Shown in pieces: positions 53,546 to 64,000 of a stretch of DNA of 64,000 nucleotides. The translations under genes were made by a program, and so were the position numbers. This DNA is from Bathymodiolus brooksi. Its lineage: Eukaryota > Mollusca > Bivalvia > Mytilida > Modiolidae. The stretch lies in assembly GCA_963680875.1 (NCBI GenBank), contig OY804578.1, positions 103,755,689-103,819,688 of the forward strand, given 5' to 3'. The first letter of the stretch is position 1, and each line of letters begins with the position of its first letter. The notes below the pieces were generated by a model. It had not been told where the DNA came from, made no database searches, and was given only the letters and a program-made list of their open reading frames with translations.

Positions 53546-56500
53546 GACAATCTAGAACTTCAAAATGTCTACATTCACCATCAACAGTAAACTCAAATAA
53601 AATTAATTGGAATAAAATTGATAAAGAAAAATATAAATCCATATTAGACGAAATGTTAACTGTAAATCGAAAGCAACCAGAAAACAAATCCGAATTAGAA
53701 GAGGCGTACAATTCTCTTAATCAGATGTTCTTGAAAGCCACGCAAGAGGTTATTCCACAGAAGAAATCAAAGAAGAAAAAGAAACCAAAACTACAAATTA
53801 TGTCAGATAAAATCTTAACTGCTATTAAAGGGAAAAAAGAAGCATTCCATCTATGGAAAACAAATGGTCGCCCTAAAAACTCAGACAACACCTATACAAT
53901 TAATAAAAAAAATACAACTATTGAACTACGTAAACAATGTAGACTCGAAATTGCAGAAAAGAGAATGCAAGAACGTCAGAACATTATAAATGCCAGGTCG
54001 GGTGATTCGACACTCTTTTACAAACTCATTAAACAACAAAGAGGAAAATTATCACGTTTCATAGAAGAATTACAAGTTGATGATCAAATATTTCAGTCAC
54101 ATGATAACATCATGAGTGGATGGAACAAACATTTTGGCCAACTAGCACAAAAATCTGATTATGAAAAGTTTGACATAAAATTTCTAGAATTAATTGAAAA
54201 AGAAAGAGAAATAATCACCCAAATATGTGAAGAAAAATTTATACATAAAGAAGTGACAATTGAAGAAGTCAATACAGCTATTAAACAACTTAATACTAAG
54301 GGACCGACCATTTAACTTGCAGGGGGGGGGGTTATGGTTTTTTGTTTCATTCAGAATTTTTTTTTCGGACAACACGAGAGTTAGAATATTTATTTTGTTT
54401 GTCGCGCAAAGCGGGATTTTTTTTTCGAGAAACTAACATTAGGTTATATGACAAAAGCTCTGAATCAGATTATTTTTATTTTCCTCCACCAAAATCAGAA
54501 TATTTTTTTCAGCAACATTGGGAATCGGAATAATTTTTTTTAGAAAAAAACCATAACCCCCCCCCCCCCCCCCCCCCTTTCAAGTTAAATGGTCGTTCCC
54601 TAACAAAGCACATGACTATTTTGGATTAACTGCAGAAAATTTCATCCACGCAAGCAATCAACTGATAGAACATTTAAAACAACTCAGCAATCTCTGTTTC
54701 CACTTTTGTCACATACCAAATTTACTAAAAATAGGAACATTGTTCCCTGTATTTAAAAAAAAAAGGTGACATCAAAAACTCAAGAAATTACAGAGGTATT
54801 ACCATCACGCCAACATATTCAAAAATAATTGAGAAAATTGTAAAAGAAAGAGAAAAATCAAAAATATTACTCTCACAAAATCCGCTGCAGAAAGGATTCA
54901 CAGAAAATTCAACTCCCCTTCTATGTGAACTCTTCATTGAAGAATTTGAAAGAGAAAGTAAAGATTCCAAATTACCAGTTTACATAGCAATGCTGGATGA
55001 AAAATCTGCTTTTGATGTGGTAATCCATGCAAATCTTATCAGAAGATTATTTCAAATTGGAATTTCAAAGCAGTCTATTTTATTATTACAAAACTTATAT
55101 CAAAATGCAAAATCATATATTAAATGGAATGGTCAAATATCTGAAGAATTCTTCATTATTGAGCAAGGTGTTCGTCAAGGAGGTGCACTTAGTGCTGACT
55201 TATATATAAAGTATAAATAAATCCATTATTAGACATACTCTCCAACTCTGGCTTAGGAGGAAAAATTGGCAATATAAATTGCTGTGCACCAACCTGTGCT
55301 GACGATGTAGCACTTATATCAAACAATCCTCTTGAGCTACAGACCATGATCGATATTGTGGTAGATTTCAGCAAAAGAGAAGGATATCTTCTTCAGCCGA
55401 CAAAAAGTGTTGTTTTACCAGTAAAAAGTAAATGTAAATCAATGGAAATTAACGACGGCTTTTGGAAATTAAATAACTGTAATATGCAAATAGTCACCCA
55501 GGCATCTCATATAGGTATTCAAAAATCTGAAAATTGTTCGGCGATGACAACCGTCACAGAAAATATTAGAAAAGCCAGAAGGGCACTTTATAGTCTAATG
55601 GGTACCGGTTTACATGGAGAAAATGGTCTTGATCCTGAGACCGCCATGTCCATGATAAGAACATTTATTTTGCCAATATTAACCTATGGCTTAGAAATAG
55701 TATTACCAAAAGGAAAGAATTTGGACAATATTAATAGGCAATATAAAAAATGGATAAAACAAATTCTGTCGCTATATATTAATGTAGCTGATCCGGCAGT
55801 TTTCATTCTAGCTGGGACTCTCCCTATAGAAGCAGAAATGTATATTAAAGCTATCACACTATATGGCAACATAACAAGAGCAAAAAAGTCGTCTATCGAA
55901 TGGAAGCTTGCAGAAAGGCAACTCACAATAAAATCCCATGAGAGCCACAGTTGGTTTATCGAAATAAAAGAGCTCTGCCTGAAATATGATATTCTCAATA
56001 TATATAATTATCTAGAAAATCCTCAATCAAAAAACCAATGGAAAAAGATGATTAAAACAAAAAAATATACTTATTGGAAATCAAGACTTTTAGAAGAAGC
56101 CAAATTATATAAAAGTCTGAAATTTATGGACAATCACCTGACGTTTGGAAAAGTTCATCCACTAGCAAAATCAACTACCTATAATATAAGGGACATCGCA
56201 AGAATACCAATACGTCTTAAAATTGCAACAGGAAATTATATACTACAATCTGATAAATCTGCATTTTCAAAGAAATCAACAAGTCCAATTTGCCTCTTAT
56301 GTAAAAAATAATCCGAGGAAACAACTACTCATTTTCTAATAGTATGTGAAAAATTAGAAGAAACTAGAACTCCAATCTTAAATAAAATAATACAGGAGGT
56401 GAGCAGTATATTTGTCGAACAGAAATTAGGTGGAAAAATAGATCTGCTACAAATAATTATTAACCCCTTTGCATATGTGGCTGGTGATGAAGATACAAAA

Positions 56501-56602
56501 TTAATTGATTCTATCAGTAACAGTCTGGAACCTATCTGTCATCAACTTTTGTATGCCCTGCATAATAAACTCTATGCTCTGCTAAAATCTACATACATGT
56601 AG
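53546..56602 (+). pseudogene. LINE ORF2 reverse transcriptase and C-terminus, broken
   Basis: A Lys-rich linker (KKSKKKKKPKLQIM), then EEVNTAIKQLNTK, is cut at 54300 by a MITE and resumes after it (HDYFGLTAENFIHASNQL). A slip in the A-run near 54751 precedes GDIKNSRNYRGITITPTYSK. Motif A is IAMLDEKSAFDVV, then QGVRQGGALSADLY with a frameshift near 55212, motif C APTCADDVALIS, and a C-terminal ICLLCKK, a TAA at 56309, EETTTHFLIVCEK forming CxxC...HxxxxC. It ends LLKSTYM. Confidence 0.87.
54300..54600. mobile_element. PIF/Harbinger-like MITE, copy 1 (inside LINE RT)
   Basis: Ends GGGACCGACCATTTAACTTG and its near complement, TAA on both sides (54297-54299, 54601-54603). The arms contain a G9 run and a C19 run, then TTATGGTTTTTT and its complement. 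The 3-bp TAA duplication is typical of PIF/Harbinger. 301 bp, non-coding. Confidence 0.85.
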
Positions 56603-56794
56603 ATTTAAATTATTGAATAAATTAACAGCGAATAGTCAGTAATATCATAAGCAAATATCAATCAATCTTGGTCTTGGGGTACACAAGGTTCACTTAAATC
56701 ATTATTTTTTATTTATTTTTTTAGTATTTTAGATTTTATAGTAATATATTTTATGTCGTGATAGACTCTAGTCATTATCGTGTAAATAATAACT

Positions 56795-57230
56795 TATCGT
56801 CACGTATGTGTTTTCGTGTGTCATCTGTTTTCGTTTTATCCATTTTATTTTGATTTCCACAGTGCACGCATTATTTTTGTCGTGTCTTCCGGTTTCTATT
56901 TATGGAACATAAACAAGACTACAGCTGACATCTGTAAAAGATGTTAAAATTTACTCTTAAAGACGTAAGTACCTAAAACAGTGAACCTTCCTACTGAACC
57001 ATACTTTTTGTAATGCTAAAAATTTACTTCATTTATAAAGTAGCTGGAAAAAAATCCAGAAGGGCTATATAAAATTTAACTATGTCGTCTGCCTCTCAGA
57101 CACCGGCCCTTCCTGTCATGTAACTCTCATAGGGTCACTTCTCGTTCTTGTAAACAAAAGAGCTGACTGAAATGTGCCTGTTTCTTATATAAAATACATG
57201 TCACTTTGCAGTGCATTGTGGTTTCAGCAC
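56795..57230 (-). repeat. Left arm of an inner ~435-bp inverted repeat
   Basis: Complement of 60437-60872 at roughly 90% identity (CACTTTGCAGTGCATTGTGG; GTCGTCTGCCTCTCAGACAC). The outer ends read TATCGTCACG, with TA on both sides, suggesting a Tc1/mariner-like 2-bp duplication, though this is weak. Confidence 0.8.
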
Positions 57231-57295
57231 TAAAAAAAACATCAAAAGTAAACACAATTTTGAAAGTGGTAATTTTCAAACATTCTGTTATTTTA

Positions 57296-57584
57296 GGGAA
57301 CGACCATTTAACTTGAAGGGGGGGGGGGGGGGGTTATGGTTTTTTTCTAAAAAAATATTCTGATTCCCAATGTTGCTGAAAAAAATATTCTGATTTTGGT
57401 GGAGGAAAAAAAAATAATCTGATTCAGAGCTTTTGTCATATAACCTAATGTTAGATTCTCGAAAAAAAAATCCCGCTTTGCGCGACAAAAAAAATAAATA
57501 TTCTAATTCTTGTGTTGTCCGAAAAAAAATTTCTGAACGAAACAAAAAAACATAACCCCCCCTTCAAGTTAAATGGTCGGTCCC
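57296..57584. mobile_element. PIF/Harbinger-like MITE, copy 2 (inverted)
   Basis: Same ends and interior in reverse orientation, TTA on both sides (57293-57295, 57585-57587). The minus-strand open frame of 85 codons inside is a translation of repeat sequence. Confidence 0.85.
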
Positions 57585-57916
57585 TTATTTATATATAACA
57601 TAAAAATAAAATAAACACCACTTCATCCAAAATAGTTTTTTTTTCATAAGCCCCCAATTATTGATTATATATTTTCTTCCGAGATACTGAAATAGCTATT
57701 ACTACCGAGATACCAGAGTTCTTGAAATTTATTTTCTTGTGTCAGTCATTCGGTCTGATACCCTTCAGAATTTTGTCAGTCCGAACAAACTTTTGTCAGT
57801 CCGAAATAACTTTAAAAAAATAAAATTTTGAAAATCAGAATGAAATAAATAAACACACCAGTTGTATTATGTTTTAATTATACATGTATTCAATTTCATC
57901 TTCTATTTCTACATAG

Positions 57917-58258
57917 GGCCTGGGTGGCTCAATGAGTTAGATCGCTGGATCTAACAGCTCGTACAAGTCTATCACCAATACGGCGTGGATTCGCGCCCGG
58001 CTTTGTAAATTACAAAAAGGGTGCACTCAACTTGTAGCCGCAAGTGATAAAGTTTACCAGTTGCTTGCCCATGGTCGGTGATTCTCTCCGGGTACTCTGG
58101 CTTCCTCCACCATTAAAACTGGTCGCAATGATATAGCTGAAATATTGGCTTCCTCCACCACTAAAACTGGTCGCAATGATATAGCTGAAATATTGGCTTC
58201 CTCCACCACTAAAACTGGTCGCAATGATATAGCTGAAAGTGGCACTAAAACACCAAAA
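57917..58258 (+). mobile_element. SINE with a different tRNA-like head and internal triplication
   Basis: A-box GGGTGGCTCAATGAGTTAGA and B-box GGATTCGCGCCC start a head unlike family A, but the middle (AGTGATAAAGTTTACCAGTT; TCTCCGGGTACTCTGG) and tail (GATATAGCTGAAA) match family A. The CTTCCTCCACCA...GATATAGCTGAAATATTGG block is present three times in tandem. Confidence 0.75.
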
Positions 58259-60191
58259 ATCAAATCAAAATCAAATCTATTTCTACAAATTTGTTAACAT
58301 TTCTAAAAGTTTCATCTTCACTCTGCTCACACTCTGATTCACTATCAATCTCGCCATCAAAAAAATTTAAACATCGCATTTTTTTTTAATCGGACATCTG
58401 GGCCGATATTTATGTTGTTTTTATCGGAATTTCACATTTTTTGTCGGCAAAACCGATAAAACCGATACTTTTCAATAACTCTGAGATACTGAGGTAGGTT
58501 TAATGGTCTATCGATGCTACTTCTAAAATGAAGTAAAATAGTTTTAAGGTTTAAACACTGACTTTGTTGGAAATACCAATACAATATATATATGTTTAAT
58601 TTTTGTGCATAAGTTATTGTTTGCATGATTGACAGACAATATTCATCATATTGTTTTCTCGTAGCCAGAAATGATCGATGGGTACTTTGCTCATTTGCAT
58701 ATCTAAGATGGCGACGCCGGGGCATTTGCAATTTTCATATGATCTATATAGACGATAGCATTCATAATTGCATATGTGTCATTTTCTGAACTTGAAAATG
58801 ATACATTGAATCAAGCTGAATTAAATGAAATAAAAATTAATGAAAACAATTAAATATTCGAGGTTCCTGGACTAAATGAAAATCCGAGGGGACGAACCCT
58901 TATTTGGCCTTAAGAGTCTATGTAAAAATGTCTGAAATACATGAAACTGGTGGCGTGTGTCTGTGACACAAAATTTAGCAGTGAATGACATTTGGCGACA
59001 TATTTTCTGAAATTAATTTAGATTCCTCAATAATATATGTAATTATATTGACTAACCTTATATTTCTCACTTCTAAACTCGGGGTTCCCACATTAAATAT
59101 AATATGATCATTTTTGCATGATCGCGATATCAAATACATGTCTAAAATCGTTACAAAACAATAATATTTGAATTTTGACAGAAGAAAAACTTTGCGGAAA
59201 TAAACAATAACTTTTAATTTTCGAATCATTGACGGACACATTGAATTTCCGTACTGTATGCTATTTTTTGACAAATCTAATTAACGATCCATCAAGCTTG
59301 AAACTGCAGTCACGTGATCAAAATCTAATTTAAATATGATGAATATTTATGAGGAAAGTACCATCAATTTCTGGATATGTAGCTTCTGAACTGTCGATCG
59401 AGAAAAAAATAAAATATTCTAGACAGGCAGCATATAGTCAGTCAATGGGGTTTGCAATTAATATTTCGCATGCACAATAGTGACCCAACACCACAAGGTG
59501 TGGAAAATAGAAATATTCTTCTGTGGTTTAAATGCGTATTAACTGCATTACATGTAAACTGTATGATTCTGTTTGATAAAGTCCTTTAACTAGAACAGAA
59601 AAAAAATGTACACTTGAGTGAAGTGTTTTAATAAAATATCGTGAACGTGATGTACAAGTATGAAAGCATTTCAAGGTATATTTTAATGAGGTTGAAACAT
59701 GTCACTATTTGATATCAATTCGGTTGTATTTCATTTTGACGATTTTAATTCCGGAAGACGATCACAACCATATTTTTTTTTAACAATTGCAACTCAGCTG
59801 GTTTTTTTTCCATAAATTATTATATTATATTAAATACATATTTTATAGATGTGCTTCAAAAGCTTCCTTCTTCACAAATTAATTTGCATAGCACTAGACT
59901 TCCGGTGTCAATGTACACAAAAAAAACTTCAATCGATATGTGCCGTTTTAACGTTCGATCATCTTAACATTTTCTGTAAAAGACAGATATCAATTAAATT
60001 ATTTTATTTGTATCAAAGACTTGAATACAGAGACAATTACTTCTTTAAAATGAAATTTGTTTTCTTTCTTTATTGGCTGCTGTCAGCATTATGAAAGGAA
60101 AACGACCCGCCTTTATATATTTCTGATATCAGACAGATACTACGGTACCGAACATCAGTATTTATTCAGCCGTTTCCTTGGCGTCTCCATA
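58259..60191. other. Interior of the inner inverted repeat, nothing recognised
   Basis: AT-rich. Short open frames (for example 59849-60094) have no family features. Confidence 0.45.
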
Positions 60192-60194
60192 TTA

Positions 60195-60431
60195 GGGGCC
60201 GGCCATTTAACTTGAAAGGGGGGGGGGGGTTATGGTTTTTTGTTTCGTTCAGCGCAAAGCGCGAATTTTTTTTCCGGAATTCAACATTAGGTTATACGAC
60301 AAAAACTCTGAATCAGATTATTTTTTTTTTCCTCCACCAAAATCAGAATATTTTTTTCAGCAACATTGGGAATCAGAATATTTTTTTGAAAAAAAAAACA
60401 TACCCCCCCCCCCTTCAAGTTAAATGTTCCC
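60195..60431. mobile_element. PIF/Harbinger-like MITE, copy 3
   Basis: Same family, orientation of copy 1, internally shortened; TTA on both sides (60192-60194, 60432-60434). Confidence 0.83.
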
Positions 60432-60436
60432 TTATA

Positions 60437-60872
60437 GTGCTGAAACCACAATGCACTGCAAAGTGACATGTATATTATATAAGAAACGGGCACATTTCAG
60501 TCAGCTCTTTTGTTTACAAGTACGATAGTGACCCCATGACAGTTACATGACAGGAAGAGCAGGTGTCTGAGAGGCAGACGACATTGTTCAATTTTATATA
60601 ACCCTTCTGGATTTTTTTCCAGCTACTTTATAAATGAAGTAAATTTTTAGCATTACAAAAAGTATGGTTCAGTAGGTAGGTTCATTGTTTTTGGTACTTA
60701 CGTCTTTAAAAGCAAACTTTAACATTTTTTTACAGATGTCACGCTGTAGTCCTGTTTATGTTCCATAAATAGAAACCGGAAGACACGTCAAAAATAATGC
60801 GTGTGCTGTGGAAATAAAAATAAAATGGATAAAACGAAAACAGATGACATACGAAAACACATACCGTGACGA
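60437..60872 (+). repeat. Right arm of the inner inverted repeat
   Basis: Pairs with 56795-57230; see that entry. The ~3.2 kb between the arms holds a SINE and two MITEs but no transposase. Confidence 0.8.
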
Positions 60873-61416
60873 TATAGCTCATGGAATTATACAAACTGTC
60901 TTTTTTTTTTTTTACTTATTATTTATTTCCAATATTAGTCACGATGTTATTATGTTTCATAGTCAATACCAAAAACGTGCTCTCACCACGAGGTATATCG
61001 TGGGAGAACGGCGTACAACTTTTTTTTCTTTTTTAGTTACTAAACTGGGATTATGCATAATAACTCCTGGTAATTTACCTTCTTCTTCCGTTGAGCGGCC
61101 TCCGTCATCTGATTGACTATTCTGCCACTTTGGGTGTGCGCAAGTAAAAACTACAAAATTTGTGTGCGGAATATTTAGTGAGGTTAAAAACGGCACTGGC
61201 AGCTTCATACATGCCAACCCTCGAGAGACTACAAGCGGTAGGGGGGACGCAGAAGGACGCAAAATGGTGCATTCGGCTGCATTTTGGATATAAAATCTGT
61301 CTAGTCAAAACTTTAAATAGAAGATTTGCTACTTCCTGGTAAAAACATTACCAGGGATCTGGATGACTGAACATCCTTAGCTTCCCCTTATGTTTTGCGG
61401 TACCTACATGTTTTGT

Positions 61417-61632
61417 CACATCACAGTCGTATGAATTTTAGTCATAAATAGAGAAAAATAGTGAAAATTTAGATGTCGGGTATTATATTACCCCGACATC
61501 TAAAGTCTCTTATACGTGTATATATATTATATTATCCCGACATCTAAAGTCTCTTATATATATATTATATAACATCTAAATTTTAACTATTTTTCTCTAC
61601 GACTAAAATTCATACGACTGTGGTCACATCAC
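61417..61632. repeat. 216-bp palindromic element
   Basis: ACAGTCGTATGAATTTTAGT pairs with ACTAAAATTCATACGACTGT (61426 and 61602 regions), and AAAATAGTGAAAATTTAGAT with ATCTAAATTTTAACTATTTT. The loop carries two copies of CCCGACATCTAAAGTCTCTT. Confidence 0.85.
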
Positions 61633-61999
61633 TATGACCTCCGTGATTGATTGAAAAATCAGTCCTGCAGAATTCACAAAATGCAAATTTATTTCCCTTT
61701 CGTAGTTTCGGGAATGTTTAATGAAATGAACCTCATCAGTCCATGCTATCTTAAATACGTTGTCATAACGTAAACGAGCCTTCTTTTTTTTTCTGGCGTT
61801 TCGGACATATTCATTGATCTGTTGATGTTTAGGAATCATAAGTTCAAAATGTAGTGCTTCAAAACTTTATTTTAAATACCGTTTCTGATTGGTTTAATGA
61901 TAAAGAATTGACAAATGGAAGTTTCCGGTACAAATTAAGAGAGAAACGATTACGGAAAGGGCCTAAATAATTTGGATTTGTACTCATTTATCACGGCTG

Positions 62000-64000
62000 G
62001 TAATCGGCACAAGCAAGAACAGTCAATTCTGCAAAGAAATTCGTGAGGATAACTTCCGGTTTTGGTGGAGGAGAGTTCACGAAGACGCTTCGCAAGGTAT
62101 GTACATGTCAAAAATTGAAATTTTCTTTTTTACTGCTCGAATATTGCAAAATCAGAGAATGCTATGCTGTAGCGAATGCTTTCACGATTAGAAACATGTA
62201 TAGTTTATTCTTGTATATGAAGTGTAACTCACGCAAAATCAATCGTCCCACGAAAAACACGACGAAAATTGTGACACTCTTACATTTCTAAGTTGTTCTT
62301 GACAAAGATGCAAGTTAAATTTTCATTATTTTTTCATCATGGGAGTCTAAATGTAATCGGGGATAAATTCCGATTCGTCAGAAGTAAATTGAAGTCTAGA
62401 TAAATCTACAAGCTGTCAATTTTCTCGTTTTCCTGCTTGAGGAGATCGGTTCTGATAGAGCACATTGCGAATGCATGAGGAGATTTGTTAGTTTTGTTAA
62501 TTGTTTTCTGCAAAATTGTTAAATTGACACTTTTAAACACAAAACTGATAAATACTCTAATCAAAATAAACTATTCTCTGTCCACTTTCAGGAGATGCCA
62601 GGATTCAAGGGAAAGAGGAAAAGGGGACTGACATTGACTCTTTACAAAAACCCATTTCGATATAGATTGCCTGTATCACCGCCAAGGAAACGAACAAAAA
62701 CAAGTAGCAGTACACCAAATTTGAAATCCCCATCAATCAGGACACCAAGTTTATTTTAAAAAATCTCTTTCAATTTCAAAATATTTATATCCTTTCCAAC
62801 GGGTTTACACATCTCTTCGGCGCAACCTTTTTACTAAAGACGACGGAAACTTCACCGCAGATCTACACAAGTTATAATATTACATGATTTCAGCACATAC
62901 ATAGGTCTAACGTAAATAAACATTCACTTAGTGCTAGTAGTCATGAATAAATTAAACACAAGATGTCAATTAAACTGTGGACATATCCTTAAAATCGGTA
63001 AAGCGCTTTACATCTTGTAACCACTACTAACAGAGATCTTTTTTTATTTACAAGTGTGTACACATAACACACTACATAATAGAAAATAAGGGTAATAACA
63101 AAATTACCGAACTCCGAACAATCTAACAAAGGGAAAGTCAAAACTCATAAGTATATAAACAGACAAATCAGTCAACAACCGGAAAACTGTGAAAACCGTA
63201 ATGACCCTGACTTGGTACAGGCATTTCTAAAGAAATGGTGGGTTGAATCAGATTTTAAAGCGCCAAACCTCCCCCTTTCATTACGGCTCAAAGTTTCCGG
63301 CTGTCACCATAACAGTATTTACAACAATACTTGAACAAAACAGGTAAAACAGTTGTCAAATCAGCGCCAAATGTCAAAAACACTTTTACGTCACACATTG
63401 ATAAAAAAAATATTTTTGACATTTTTGTTGAAACCTTATCTTTATACATTTTCACTATATGAAAATCCATCGTTTATAATCTTTTCTGCAGAGACGGAAT
63501 ATATTTCGACAAGATCTCGGTATCGGAATATAAACTTTTTAAGAGATCGAATAAGGCGAATCTTTTTATAGCCCTGGTCCAGTAGCCTGTTTCTCAGATG
63601 AAGATGACGTTTCAGGAAATCAGATTAATTGCTACTAGCCCTTGCATAACGAATCAATTGCGAGATGTAAACACCATATGCAGGAGAAGCTGTTATTTTG
63701 CTGCACATATTTGGAAAATTTATGATCTTAAAATTGAAGTCGTCCCGTTTATCATAAATTTTAGTACTGATTTGACCACTGTCGTCAAAGGAGTAGGTAT
63801 GATAAGGGCAGAAATTGGCCTAAAAAATAGATAAATTTTAAATGAAACGTATAGCTTTCGTTGTTACTTGATTTTATAAGACCTTTACCCCAACTACTAT
63901 TTTGGTAACCATTTTCCATATATGCACGTGCGATGACGTCACACTGGTCAATGAAAAGTCTATCGTTTCGTGAAAATATATGAAATCTAACAAGAAATGT
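62000..64000 (+). repeat. Right arm of the >=2-kb inverted duplication (runs off the window)
   Basis: Complement of 49319-51335. The homology continues to the last base of the window, so its full length is unknown. The RT fragment here (minus, about 63834-63455) has a TAA in the SNNYSDF stretch, so this arm is more damaged there. Confidence 0.93.
62592..62759 (+). CDS. Second exon of a small basic protein (right arm)
   Basis: 168-nt open exon after acceptor CCACTTTCAG with the same reading as 50735-50568 (EMPGFKGKRKRGLTLTLYKN, SPPRKRTKTSSS, stop TAA at 62757). It joins in phase 0 to an exon ending at 62096 (donor GTATGT). Upstream in this copy the first exon has an in-frame TAA 17 codons before GTGAGG, so a start would have to be in exon 2 or in another exon. 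Confidence 0.5.
   Translation, partial: EMPGFKGKRKRGLTLTLYKNPFRYRLPVSPPRKRTKTSSSTPNLKSPSIRTPSLF

Larger units (their letters stand above)
51700..56640 (+). mobile_element. LINE with ORF1 and endonuclease-RT ORF2, interrupted by a MITE
   Basis: Plus-strand, about 4.9 kb: ORF1 (51704-52462), endonuclease, RT and a terminal zinc knuckle to TAG at 56600-56602. Damage is limited to a few frameshifts, isolated stops and a 301-bp MITE, so it is a fairly complete but dead copy. It lies between the arms of the large inverted duplication. Related full-length families occur in bivalve genomes. Confidence 0.9.

Noticed and set aside
60963..61262. Minus-strand 99-codon open frame
   Set aside because: No motif or partner exon seen; composition suggests chance or repeat-derived sequence.
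49319..64000. Maverick/Polinton-like giant transposon with long inverted ends
   Set aside because: The core shows only a LINE, MITEs and a SINE; no protein-primed polymerase, integrase, ATPase or capsid genes were seen.

Overview
The window is nuclear DNA of an animal, most likely a bivalve mollusc. It is AT-rich, its genes are split by kilobase introns with GT/AG borders, and it is packed with decayed LINEs, tRNA-derived SINEs, MITEs, hairpin elements and microsatellites. The recurring SINE tail, the reverse-transcriptase fragments and the 3' sequence following one of them are types I associate with mussel and related bivalve genomes. The species is inferred, not shown.

Two host genes can be assembled exon by exon. 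On the minus strand (13813 down to 466) is a six-exon gene for a 581-residue nuclear IkB-family protein (Bcl-3/IkB-zeta type): a long basic, probably disordered N-terminus with a KKRR nuclear-localisation signal, then about six ankyrin repeats. Two kappaB-type sites lie 180-250 bp upstream of its ATG, which suggests NF-kB feedback control. On the plus strand (19357 to 39654) is a five-exon omega-class glutathione transferase of 236 residues with the CPFA active site, followed by an AATAAA signal. All exon phases match in both genes. The two genes are divergent, with about 5.5 kb between their start codons.

Layout: 1-13813, IkB-like gene, with introns holding SINEs, a 57-bp minisatellite (8056-8692) and a 2.8-kb terminal-inverted-repeat element; 13814-19356, promoter and repeat-rich intergenic DNA; 19357-39654, GST omega gene, whose introns hold a Helitron-like array, an antisense endonuclease/RT LINE (27358-31250), nested inverted repeats (33540-36545) and a second decayed LINE (36545-38190); 39655-49318, repeats, including a Merlin-type DNA transposon with perfect 8-bp target duplications (41270-42568) and a reverse-transcriptase fragment; 49319-64000, a >=2-kb inverted duplication (49319-51335 and 62000-64000) bracketing a third LINE (51700-56640), three MITEs with TAA/TTA target duplications, and an inner inverted repeat.

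The most unusual points are three separate tandem duplications that each hit an exon border of the IkB-like gene (exon 3 donor, exon 6 acceptor, exon 6 stop codon), and the long inverted duplication, whose two arms carry the same intact 55-codon exon of a basic protein. Most other open frames are non-coding or shadows.
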